A stretch of 64,000 nt of DNA from Woeseiaceae bacterium (GTDB lineage: Bacteria > Pseudomonadota > Gammaproteobacteria > Steroidobacterales > Woeseiaceae). The first letter of the stretch is position 1, and every line of letters starts with the position of its first letter. Where the stretch lies: assembly GCA_021773035.1 (NCBI GenBank), contig JAJFKU010000001.1, positions 62,001 through 126,000 on the forward strand, given 5' to 3'. Below, one piece after another: positions 29,355-38,620 of the stretch. A program made the translations under genes and the position numbers. The notes beneath the pieces are model-generated. The model saw only the letters and a program-made list of their open reading frames with translations, did not search any database and had not been told where the DNA came from.

Positions 29355-30919
29355 TGGACTCGCAGGGAGCAGTAGCTGTCAGGGGAATTTACCCCGCCGG
29401 GCATGTCGCCGTCGTTGCGATGTTCCTGATCGTCGCGGCTGAGGTCTTGTTCTTCCGCGAAACCTGGATATCACTATTTGAAACCTGGATCGGCATCGAT
29501 ACTTATCGTTATGGCCTGATCGTTCCGCTCATCAGCGCCGCATTGTTGTTTCGTAGTCGCCACCAGTGGTTGCCATTGACGCCAACACCGTCATTCCTGG
29601 GCGTTGCGGCCACCGCCGTTGCGTCACTGTTGTGGGCAGTTGGAGACCTGGCGGGTATCCAGATCCTGCAACACTTCGCCGTGCTCGCGCTGATTCCATC
29701 AGCTGCTTTGGCAGTGTTCGGTCAGCGAATCATGCGTGTTGTCGCATTTCCTTTCTTGTATCTGTTGCTGGCGACCCCTTTTGGGGAGTTTTTGGTCCCT
29801 GCGCTGATATCCTGGACCGCCGAGTTTTCGGTGAAGGCGGTTGAGGTTCTCGGTATACCGGTCCTGAGGGAAGGCCCCTTTATCCGCACATCAGCAGGTG
29901 ACTTTCATGTAATCAAGGCATGTAGTGGCATTCGCTACTTGCTGACGGCCATCGTTCTTGGGGTTCTGTTTGCCCGTCTCGGGTTTCGCTCATGGTGGCG
30001 CCGGATTGCGTTCATCGCTCTTTGCATCATCACACCGCTGGTCGCGAACTGGATTCGGGCAGTCTGCATTATCCTGATCGGCCACTTTAGCGACATGAAA
30101 CTCGCAGCTGGTGTTGATCATTTTGTTTACGGTTGGCTGTTTTTTGGCATCGTAATGTTGGTGATCTTCCTGATCGGTGCCAGATTCAGCGACGGCATGC
30201 CGGAAGAGGAGCAGCCGACGGAACGCGAGCCGATCGCCCAAGCCAGTATCGCACGAGTTCTCATTATCCTGATCGCCGTATCGATGACGGCCGCAGCAGG
30301 TGGAATGATTCCCCAGGCGGTAGCCAAGCTGGCCGACGCTGATGGAGAAACGGTCGGTCGGCTGGAGCTGCCCGAGTCATCGGCGGGCTGGATTCGCCAG
30401 GACCAAGCGCTCAGCGACTGGTCGCCTGTATTCCTGGGGGCACGTTTGGTCGACATGGCCAGCTATGTGCAGGACGAGCAGGGCGTTTCAGCCATCGTCG
30501 TTTACTACGATACGCAGTCTCAGGGAGCGGAGATCGTCAATATAGAGAATAGTCTGTACGACATTTCCAAATGGTGGCTCCGATTCGATGGCAAGCACCG
30601 GATAGTCAGCGGCGATCTCAAAACACCGTTTACGGTCAGAGAAATCAGCGTGAACGATGACAATCGCAACCGCCTTATCTGGAGTTGGTATCTGATTTCC
30701 GGAGCGCATTACTCGAGCGAGTTTCTGGCCAAACTGGTAACGCTTCGCACGGCCATTTCAGGCAGTCGTGCCGATTCCTACCTGGTGGCCTTGTCCGTTG
30801 ATTATGCCGGTGACATCGATCGGGCGAGGGAAACGATGGCAACATTTTTTGGCGATCACAGGCTCGCGTTGTCGTTTTGCAGCAGTGAGATGAACGGCCT
30901 GGACGCATCGTGTGACTAA
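29351..30919 (+). CDS. xrtA: Exosortase A fused to C-terminal EpsI-like domain
   Basis: VIKACSGIRYLL (catalytic Cys), LVANWIRAVCIILIGH (Arg), VDHFVYGWLFFG (His); C-terminal EpsI-like region; ATGA overlap with preceding gene. Confidence 0.95.
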   Translation: MMDSQGAVAVRGIYPAGHVAVVAMFLIVAAEVLFFRETWISLFETWIGIDTYRYGLIVPLISAALLFRSRHQWLPLTPTPSFLGVAATAVASLLWAVGDLAGIQILQHFAVLALIPSAALAVFGQRIMRVVAFPFLYLLLATPFGEFLVPALISWTAEFSVKAVEVLGIPVLREGPFIRTSAGDFHVIKACSGIRYLLTAIVLGVLFARLGFRSWWRRIAFIALCIITPLVANWIRAVCIILIGHFSDMKLAAGVDHFVYGWLFFGIVMLVIFLIGARFSDGMPEEEQPTEREPIAQASIARVLIILIAVSMTAAAGGMIPQAVAKLADADGETVGRLELPESSAGWIRQDQALSDWSPVFLGARLVDMASYVQDEQGVSAIVVYYDTQSQGAEIVNIENSLYDISKWWLRFDGKHRIVSGDLKTPFTVREISVNDDNRNRLIWSWYLISGAHYSSEFLAKLVTLRTAISGSRADSYLVALSVDYAGDIDRARETMATFFGDHRLALSFCSSEMNGLDASCD

Positions 30920-32045
30920 AGACGCGCCACTCATTGCACATGTCATTTACCGGCTGGACATCGGCGGGCTTGAGAATGGGATTGTGAACCTGATTAATTC
31001 CACTCCCAGGGAGCTATATCGGCACGTTGTTATCTGCCTGGCCGGATACACAGAGTTTGCGAATCGAATCAGGCGGGACGACGTATCCGTGTTCGACCTG
31101 GAGAAGCCTCCCGGCAAACACCCCGGTTACTACCTCAGGTTATACAAGCTGTTACGAAAGCTGCGACCGGATGTCGTACATACGAGAAACATCGGTACCC
31201 TGGATTGTCAATTCGTTGCTCTCGCCGCAGGAGTCAGGCACAGAATCCACGGTGAGCATGGCTGGGAAGCAAGTGATCTGAGGGGAAGGAATCGCAAGCA
31301 CGTCTTGTTGCGCAGACTGTCGCGGCTGGTTGTCGGGCGCTACATGGCGGTTTCACGCGACGGAAGTGACTGGCTGCAAAACGTGATAGGGATACCGGAA
31401 GAGCGAATAACTCAAATCTATAATGGAACTGATACAGACAGCTTCACCGCTGTGCGCGAGCGCCGGGAAAGCAACAGTTTTGTCATAGGAACCGTGGGAA
31501 GGCTGGATCCGATCAAAGATCAGCTCACGTTGTTGAGTGCCTTTGCGTTACTGCGCGATCGCAGCAGCGAAGGAGGGCAGGCACTGAGCCTGGTCATCGT
31601 CGGGGCAGGCGAGATGCGCCAGCAACTCGAGGATTTTGTATTGCGGCATGGACTGAAATCGAGTGTCACATTGGCGGGTTCGTCCGATGATGTTGCGGCG
31701 ATGATGCGGACCTTTGACGTGTTCGTATTGCCATCGTTGAACGAGGGAATCTCGAACACGATCCTCGAAGCTATGGCCAGCGGCCTGCCGGTTTTGGCTA
31801 CGAATGCAGGTGGGAATCCGGAACTGGTCGTTGATGGCGTTACCGGCTCACTATTTGCTCCGGGCGATTCGGAAGGGCTGGCTGAACTCATTCGCATGAG
31901 TATCGAAAATCCCGAGGCGCGGTTGCAGCAAGGCGCGGAAGGTCGGTCACGAGCGGTCGGAGAATTCAGTATGGCCGCAATGAAGGAGCGGTACATGGAC
32001 ATGTATGACAGCGAACTACGCCGGTCTATGCTGGGCGGCAGATAA
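30912..32045 (+). CDS. TIGR03088-like XrtA/PEP-CTERM-associated GT4 glycosyltransferase
   Basis: LIAHVIYRLDIGGLENGIVNLIN; VVHTRNIGTLDCQFVA; FVLPSLNEGISNTILEAMASGLPVLAT. Confidence 0.92.
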   Translation: MTKDAPLIAHVIYRLDIGGLENGIVNLINSTPRELYRHVVICLAGYTEFANRIRRDDVSVFDLEKPPGKHPGYYLRLYKLLRKLRPDVVHTRNIGTLDCQFVALAAGVRHRIHGEHGWEASDLRGRNRKHVLLRRLSRLVVGRYMAVSRDGSDWLQNVIGIPEERITQIYNGTDTDSFTAVRERRESNSFVIGTVGRLDPIKDQLTLLSAFALLRDRSSEGGQALSLVIVGAGEMRQQLEDFVLRHGLKSSVTLAGSSDDVAAMMRTFDVFVLPSLNEGISNTILEAMASGLPVLATNAGGNPELVVDGVTGSLFAPGDSEGLAELIRMSIENPEARLQQGAEGRSRAVGEFSMAAMKERYMDMYDSELRRSMLGGR

Positions 32046-32060
32046 CAGGAATAAGATGAT

Positions 32061-33980
32061 ATGTGTGGTTTTGTCGGAATAGTGGACTTGCAGGGAACCC
32101 GGGATATTGATCCGGGGTTGCTCGATCGGATGAATGACTCGCTAACGCATCGTGGGCCGGACGAGCGCGGTGTCCACAACGTGCCGGGCGTCGGGCTTGG
32201 GCACCGCAGGCTGTCGATTATTGACTTGTCGTCCGGTCAGCAGCCGCTGTACAACGAAGATCGCTCCGTTGTCGTTGTCTACAACGGCGAGATTTATAAC
32301 CACACGTCACTCAGAGAGGAGCTTCAGCGGCACGGCCATACTTTCAGAACGCATTGTGATACGGAAGTCATCGTGCACGCGTGGGAGCAGTGGGGTGAGG
32401 ATTGTGTCACGCACTTCAATGGCATGTTCGCGTTCGCGGTTTGGGACAGCAATCGTTCGGAGTTGTTTCTCGCAAGAGACAGGCTTGGCATCAAGCCGCT
32501 CTATTACGCGTTGCTGGACAATGGGCACGTTATCTTCGGTTCGGAGCTCAAAGCCCTGTTGCTGCATCCGGATTTCAAACGGACGCTCGACGACCGTGCG
32601 ATCGAGGAGTATTTCGCTTTCGGCTATGTGCCTGAACCCCGGACCATACTTGCGGGCGCAAACAAGCTGCGACCTGCGCACTCGTTGAAGCTCGGTCGCC
32701 AAAGGCCTGTACCCGATCAAAGAGAATACTGGGACGTTGCTTTTGAGCCGGGTTCCTCGGTGACGATTGAACAGGCCCAGGAGGAGCTTATCGAGCGCCT
32801 GCGCGGCTGCGTCGATCGAAGACTGATGGCAGAGGTACCGCTGGGCGCCTTTCTATCGGGTGGAGTCGACTCCAGTGCTGTTGTGGCCATGATGGCCGGC
32901 CTGACGGATTCGAAGGTCAATACCTGTTCGATTTCTTTTGGCGACCCGCAGTTTGACGAATCCCGGTACGCGAAAATGGTGGCGGACCAGTACTCGACTA
33001 ATCACTTCGTCGAGAATGTGGAGTCCGATGACTTCGGTCTGATAGAGACACTGGCGGCACACTACGATGAACCTTTCGCCGACAGTTCCGCTATTCCGAC
33101 ATACCGTGTTTGTGAACTCGCGAGAAAGCATGTGATCGTTGCGTTGTCTGGCGACGGAGGTGACGAGACATTTGCAGGGTACCGCCGCTATCGTTGGCAC
33201 TCGTATGAGGAGAAGGTCCGTTCGTTGTTGCCACAGGCGATTCGTGCTCCGGTATTCGGATTTCTCGGTTCGGCCTACCCGAAACTTGACTGGGCACCGA
33301 AGCCTTTGCGTGCGAAGACGACATTTCAGGCGTTGGCGAGAGATAGCCTGGCAGGTTTCATGGACAGCGTCTCCTTCGTTTCGAGCCAGAATCGCGAAAT
33401 CCTGTTTAGCCAGGATTTTCAGAAAACGCTCGAAGGGTACAACGCGATAGAAGTGCTTCGTCATCATGCAGGACGGGGCCAAACCAGCGATCCGCTGTCA
33501 CTTGTACAGTACCTGGATCTAAAGACCTACCTCCCTGGCGACATTCTCACCAAGGTTGATCGAGCGAGCATGGCGCACTCGCTCGAGGTGCGCGTGCCGC
33601 TCCTCGATCACACATTTACGGAGTGGGCGTCCGGATTGAAACCGAAGTGGCGACTCAAAGGCCGCGAAGGAAAGCACATATTCAAGCAGGCTTTAACTGG
33701 CCACCTTTCGAATGATGTGCTGTACCGGGAGAAAATGGGATTCGCAGTGCCATTATCGAATTGGTTTCGAGGGCCGTTGAAGGAGCATATTCAGGACCTG
33801 CCGGATTCACCTGGATTGTCACAGCTCGGCATCTTCGACACGTCGACTATTCGTACAATGGTGAAACAGCACCAGTCCGGCGTGCGAGACCACAGCACGA
33901 TCATCTGGTCGCTCGTGATGTTCGATGCGTCGATGAGGCACCTGGGTTTATCCGCTGGTGGTGGCGTGAGTCGCGCGTGA
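32061..33980 (+). CDS. Asparagine synthase-like amidotransferase 1, XrtA system-associated (TIGR03108-like)
   Basis: N-terminal MCGFVGIVD (Cys2 nucleophile), GAFLSGGVDSSAVVAMM. Confidence 0.92.
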   Translation: MCGFVGIVDLQGTRDIDPGLLDRMNDSLTHRGPDERGVHNVPGVGLGHRRLSIIDLSSGQQPLYNEDRSVVVVYNGEIYNHTSLREELQRHGHTFRTHCDTEVIVHAWEQWGEDCVTHFNGMFAFAVWDSNRSELFLARDRLGIKPLYYALLDNGHVIFGSELKALLLHPDFKRTLDDRAIEEYFAFGYVPEPRTILAGANKLRPAHSLKLGRQRPVPDQREYWDVAFEPGSSVTIEQAQEELIERLRGCVDRRLMAEVPLGAFLSGGVDSSAVVAMMAGLTDSKVNTCSISFGDPQFDESRYAKMVADQYSTNHFVENVESDDFGLIETLAAHYDEPFADSSAIPTYRVCELARKHVIVALSGDGGDETFAGYRRYRWHSYEEKVRSLLPQAIRAPVFGFLGSAYPKLDWAPKPLRAKTTFQALARDSLAGFMDSVSFVSSQNREILFSQDFQKTLEGYNAIEVLRHHAGRGQTSDPLSLVQYLDLKTYLPGDILTKVDRASMAHSLEVRVPLLDHTFTEWASGLKPKWRLKGREGKHIFKQALTGHLSNDVLYREKMGFAVPLSNWFRGPLKEHIQDLPDSPGLSQLGIFDTSTIRTMVKQHQSGVRDHSTIIWSLVMFDASMRHLGLSAGGGVSRA

Positions 33981-35191
33981 GCGAAGAGACGATGGCGCCC
34001 CTCCGTATCCTCACATACTCGTCGCTCTACCCTAACGAAGCGATGCCCGGTCATGGCCTGTTCGTGCAGCAGCGGCTACGTCACCTCACATCGACCGGTG
34101 CAGTGGAAGCAAGAGTGGTGGCGCCGGTGCCCTGGTTTCCGTTCAGGCACCCCGCGTTCGGGGGCTACAGCAGATTCTCGAGGGTTCCGGCAAGTGAAGT
34201 CAGACATGGCATCTCGCTTAGCCACCCCCGTTTCCTGCAGATCCCCAAGCTTGGAATGTCCGCGGCTCCCTGGCTGATGCGCGTTGGCACGGAGCGATCG
34301 CTACAGGCTCAGATTCTGGACGGCTTTGATTTTGATCTGATAGATGCTCACTACTTTTATCCTGACGGCGTTGCGGCGGTTATGCTCGCTGAGCGCCTCA
34401 AAAAGCCGGTGCTTATTACAGCGCGCGGCTCAGATGTGAATTTGTTGGCGCAGTTCAAACAGCCGCGCCGGATGATCAAGTGGGCTGCATCCCGGGCGGA
34501 TGCTCTGATTACTGTCTGCGGCGCGTTGAAAAGTTCGTTGATCGCACTTGGAGTTCCCGGTGACAAAATTACAGTCCTGCGGAACGGCGTCGACCTGGAT
34601 CTGTTTCAGCCGGTTGCCCAGGACTACGCACGGGAGACACTCAAGCTGGAAAAGAACCAGGTCGTGTTGCTGTCTGTCGGCATGTTGATTGAGTCCAAAG
34701 GTCACGATATCCCGATCCGGGCGTTGCGCGATTTGCTGGATGCCCGTTTGCTAATCGCGGGTGAAGGAGGGCATGAGAATGCACTTCGGGAGTTGGCCGG
34801 CGAACTGGGCGTCCTCGACAGGGTGACGTTTCTCGGGGCCGTACCGCAGGAGCGTCTGAAGATGTATTTCAGCGCGGCAAATGCGCTGGTTTTAGCGTCA
34901 AGTCGTGAGGGATGGGCCAATGTGTTATTGGAGTCAATGGCATGCGGGACTCCCGTGATTGCCAGTAACGTTGGAGGTACGCCTGAAGTTGTCGCCCGCC
35001 CGGAGGCAGGTATCTTGATGGAGGATCGTACGGCTGCATCGTTTGTGGATGCCTACCGGGAGCTGATGTCGAACCACCCGGGCCCGGACAAAACCAGGAA
35101 GTACGCCGAGCAGTTTAGCTGGGACGAAACAACTTCCGGGCAACTGGATATTATGCATAGGGTAGTTAAGCGGGCAGAAAAGCAATCATGA
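33977..35191 (+). CDS. Glycosyltransferase family 4
   Basis: LRILTYSSLYPNEAMPGHGLFVQQRLRHL; VLASSREGWANVLLESMACGTPVIASNVGGTPEVV; GTG start overlaps upstream stop (ATG 33992 alternative). Confidence 0.85.
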   Translation: MSEETMAPLRILTYSSLYPNEAMPGHGLFVQQRLRHLTSTGAVEARVVAPVPWFPFRHPAFGGYSRFSRVPASEVRHGISLSHPRFLQIPKLGMSAAPWLMRVGTERSLQAQILDGFDFDLIDAHYFYPDGVAAVMLAERLKKPVLITARGSDVNLLAQFKQPRRMIKWAASRADALITVCGALKSSLIALGVPGDKITVLRNGVDLDLFQPVAQDYARETLKLEKNQVVLLSVGMLIESKGHDIPIRALRDLLDARLLIAGEGGHENALRELAGELGVLDRVTFLGAVPQERLKMYFSAANALVLASSREGWANVLLESMACGTPVIASNVGGTPEVVARPEAGILMEDRTAASFVDAYRELMSNHPGPDKTRKYAEQFSWDETTSGQLDIMHRVVKRAEKQS

Positions 35192-36375
35192 AAATCCTCT
35201 ACCACCATCGAATTCGCTCCAAGGATGGCCAGTTCGTCCATGTCGAGGAATTGACCAATGCGCTCAGGCGCTACGGTCACGAAATTATCTTTGTCGGTCC
35301 CAGGGTTATCGAAAACGACAAGCTTGGAGCGGATGCCGGTTTTGTTGCCTGGATGAAAAAGCACCTGCCTCAGTTTATTTATGAGCTCATGGAACTCTGT
35401 TACTCGTTCCTGGATATCGTCTTGCTGATAAAGGCTATCAGGCAGCACAAGCCGGATTGTTTGTATGAACGCTACAATTTACTGTTGCCGTCCGGCGTCT
35501 GGGCCAGCAAGCTATTCAGCCTGCCGATGTTGCTGGAGGTCAATGCACCTCTATTTGAGGAAAGACAAAAATACGACGGCATAGCATTGCCCGCGTTGGC
35601 ACAGTATGTCGAACGATATACCTGGCGAGGCGCAGATTTCGTGCTGCCGGTAACCGAAGTGCTGGCAAAAAAAGTTGAGCAATCCGGGGTGCCCCGCGAC
35701 CGCATTTGCGTGATACACAATGGCATCGACAGCCACAAGTTTTCGTCCGTACTGTCCCGGGAAGAGGCCAAGTCGAGACTTGGCCTGTCGGGTAAGTTTG
35801 TCCTCGGTTTTGCCGGGTTCGTCAGGGATTGGCACGGCCTGGACAGAGTCATCGAATTCCTGGGCGTCGATAAACATCCTGATCAGCACCTGCTTCTGGT
35901 CGGCGACGGGCCGGCAAGGGACGGGCTCCTTCGTCGGGCCGAAGAACTGGGCGTGGCCGATCAGTTCACGATCACGGGCATTGTCAGCCGGGATGACGTC
36001 GCGAACTACCTGGCGGCATTCGATATTGCCCTGCAGCCGAATGTCGTCGCGTATGCATCGCCGCTGAAGCTGTTCGAGTACCTGGCTCTGGGGCACGCAA
36101 TCGTCGCGCCTTCGACTGACAATATTCTGGAAATCCTGAGCGATGGAGACAATGCGCTGCTATTCGACTCGCAGTCGGATGAGCAGATGTTCGATGCTAT
36201 CAGGCGAATCCGGGATGACGCTGAACTCCGGGAGGGCCTGGCTCACGGTGCGCAGGAGACCATTGGTCGCTTGGGACTGACCTGGGACGAGAACGCGAAC
36301 AGGGTGACGCGATTGTTCGTTCGCCTTGATGTCGGCGATGATGTGCAGAATGCCGGGCCCCCGAGTGAACCATGA
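35188..36375 (+). CDS. Glycosyltransferase family 4
   Basis: GKFVLGFAGFVRDWHGLDRVIEF; ALQPNVVAYASPLKLFEYLALGHAIVAP; ATGA overlap. Confidence 0.87.
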   Translation: MKILYHHRIRSKDGQFVHVEELTNALRRYGHEIIFVGPRVIENDKLGADAGFVAWMKKHLPQFIYELMELCYSFLDIVLLIKAIRQHKPDCLYERYNLLLPSGVWASKLFSLPMLLEVNAPLFEERQKYDGIALPALAQYVERYTWRGADFVLPVTEVLAKKVEQSGVPRDRICVIHNGIDSHKFSSVLSREEAKSRLGLSGKFVLGFAGFVRDWHGLDRVIEFLGVDKHPDQHLLLVGDGPARDGLLRRAEELGVADQFTITGIVSRDDVANYLAAFDIALQPNVVAYASPLKLFEYLALGHAIVAPSTDNILEILSDGDNALLFDSQSDEQMFDAIRRIRDDAELREGLAHGAQETIGRLGLTWDENANRVTRLFVRLDVGDDVQNAGPPSEP

Positions 36376-37706
36376 GAGACATACTTGTCACGGTACTGGT
36401 TCTCGGTGCGATTCCATGGATTATATCTCGTCCGTGGATAGGCGTACTCGTATACACCTGGCTGGGCTTGATGAATCCGCACCGCCTTACGTATGGCTTC
36501 GCGTATTCCTTTCCGTTTGGCAGCGTCATCGCAATCGTGACTCTCGTTTCAATGCTCTTCTCCAAGGAAAAGAAGCAGGTCCCCTGGTCGCCGCTAATGA
36601 TAGTGTGGCTGATATTTGTTGTTTGGCTGAATATTACGACGGTCTTTGCCGCATTCCCTGATGCTGCGGCGGTCGAATGGGATCGCGCCATCAAAATTCA
36701 GTTGATGATCTTTACAACGCTGCTGCTAATCCACGGCAGGGAGCGGATCAACGCGTATGTATGGGTCCTCGTCATTTCGCTGGGGTTTTTCGGCGTCAAG
36801 GGCGGCATTTTTGCCATTCTCACAGGCGGCCAACATCGTGTGTTAGGGCCTTGGGAGAGTTTCATCGCCGACAACAACACGTTGGCATTGGCGCTGATCA
36901 TGACGCTGCCGCTGATACGGTACCTGATCAGTGTCACGCAGCATAAGCAGGTTCGCATTGGCCTTATTGTCGCGATGGGCCTGACTGCGATGGCTGTTAT
37001 CAGTTCCCACTCACGAGGCGCATTTCTGGCGGGTGGAACGATACTCTTGTTCCTGATCCTCAAAAGCCGGCACAAATTCGGGTTCATGGCTGCTGCGATA
37101 GTTATTGTGCCGATCATGTTGCTTTCGATGCCGGAGGCGTATTTCGAACGCATGGGTACGATCAGCGAGTATCAGGAAGACGCGTCAGCCCTGGGACGTA
37201 TCAACGCCTGGTGGTTCGCGTTCAATTACGCGGTGGATCACCCGATTACGGGCGGAGGATTCGGAGTTTTCTCAGAGGAACTGTTCCTGACCTATGCACC
37301 CAACCCCCTCGATTTTCACGATGCGCACAGCATCTACTTCGAGATCCTCGGGGAACAGGGCTTCGTTGGCCTGGCCTTGTTTCTTTTGTTGGGCTTGCTT
37401 GCACTGCGGTCATGCTCGTGGATCATGAAAAATACCATTGATCGTGAGAGCCTTGGCTGGGCGCGCGATTTGGCCGCGATGCTCCAGGTCAGTCTGATCG
37501 GCTACGCGACAGGTGGTACATTTCTGGGTCTGGCCTATTTCGATTACTACTATGACCTTATCGCGACCGTCATAGTGCTGCAGTTTCATGTGAAGCGAAA
37601 ACTGTCCATGCCGCAGGATGAAAAGGATGATCCGGTGGCTGATACTATTGAAGCGCGGCGAGGGACGGACGTGGTGCAAGCGGGCGCGCGCCGGCCCGCA
37701 TCGTAA
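36372..37706 (+). CDS. Putative O-glycosylation/O-antigen ligase, XrtA system-associated (TIGR03097-like)
   Basis: MRDILVTVLVLGAIPWIISRPWIGVLVYTWLGLMNPHRLTYGFAYSFPFG; Wzy_C-like VISSHSRGAFLAG; HSIYFEILGEQGFVGLALFL. Confidence 0.93.
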   Translation: MRDILVTVLVLGAIPWIISRPWIGVLVYTWLGLMNPHRLTYGFAYSFPFGSVIAIVTLVSMLFSKEKKQVPWSPLMIVWLIFVVWLNITTVFAAFPDAAAVEWDRAIKIQLMIFTTLLLIHGRERINAYVWVLVISLGFFGVKGGIFAILTGGQHRVLGPWESFIADNNTLALALIMTLPLIRYLISVTQHKQVRIGLIVAMGLTAMAVISSHSRGAFLAGGTILLFLILKSRHKFGFMAAAIVIVPIMLLSMPEAYFERMGTISEYQEDASALGRINAWWFAFNYAVDHPITGGGFGVFSEELFLTYAPNPLDFHDAHSIYFEILGEQGFVGLALFLLLGLLALRSCSWIMKNTIDRESLGWARDLAAMLQVSLIGYATGGTFLGLAYFDYYYDLIATVIVLQFHVKRKLSMPQDEKDDPVADTIEARRGTDVVQAGARRPAS

Positions 37707-37720
37707 CAGGAGGGAAGAAA

Positions 37721-38620
37721 TTGCAGCGCGGACTAATCATACTTGCCTATCACCGGGTACTGAGTGCACCGGACTCCCTGCGACCGGGTGATCCTTCTCG
37801 TGAATCCTTTGCCCGGCAGATGAGTGTTCTCGCGCGATTCTTCAACGTGCTGCCACTCTCGGAAGGCGTTTCACGACTCCAGGATGGTTCCTTACCGTCG
37901 AGAGCGGTCAGCATCACATTCGACGATGGCTATGCTGACAACTACACGCTTGCCTGGCCGGTATTGCGAAAACTCGGGCTGCCCTGGACAATTTTCGTGA
38001 CGACCGGATACCTCGACGGTGGACGAATGTGGAACGATACTGTGATCGAGGCGATCGAGCACTTGCCCGGAACCGAGCTTGATCTCAGCGATCTGGGTCT
38101 GGGCGTCCATCCGGCAAACGATGCGCAGCAGCGTGCCCATACGATTGGCAATGTCCTGACTCGGCTCAAGCACGTCGAATCCGACAGTCGCGAGGAACTG
38201 GCTATTGCTCTTGCTGAGAAGGCGGGGATTGGTTTGTCCAGCAACTTGATGCTCAGCTCCTCTCAGCTCGTGGAGCTGGCCCGGTCCGGTGTCGAAATCG
38301 GCGCCCACACCGTCAAGCACCCGATACTAAAAGTGGTGGGAGCCGATGTCGCACGACGGGAAATCACCGATAGTAAGGACCAGCTGGAGAAGATCATTGG
38401 CGAGCCCGTACGTGCGTTCGCCTACCCAAACGGTCGGCCGGGTCAGGACTACGATGATTCGCACGTAGAACTGGTGCGCGATGCGGGATTTACCTGCGCT
38501 GTTTCAACCCGGCCGGGAGTTGCATCGCATTCGAGTGACGTACTTCAGCTGCCACGCTTCGGCCCTTGGGACGAATCAAGGATACGCTTCGCTCTACGCC
38601 TGTTTCTGCAGCGAATCTAG
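37721..38620 (+). CDS. Polysaccharide deacetylase family protein
   Basis: VSITFDDGYADNYTLAWPVLRKLGLPWTIFVTTGYLDGG; EIGAHTVKHPIL; FAYPNGRPGQDY. Confidence 0.9.
   Translation: MQRGLIILAYHRVLSAPDSLRPGDPSRESFARQMSVLARFFNVLPLSEGVSRLQDGSLPSRAVSITFDDGYADNYTLAWPVLRKLGLPWTIFVTTGYLDGGRMWNDTVIEAIEHLPGTELDLSDLGLGVHPANDAQQRAHTIGNVLTRLKHVESDSREELAIALAEKAGIGLSSNLMLSSSQLVELARSGVEIGAHTVKHPILKVVGADVARREITDSKDQLEKIIGEPVRAFAYPNGRPGQDYDDSHVELVRDAGFTCAVSTRPGVASHSSDVLQLPRFGPWDESRIRFALRLFLQRI

Noticed and set aside
29351-30919. Exosortase-EpsI fusion as a novel protein
   Set aside because: Fused EpsH/EpsI exosortase A proteins are an established arrangement
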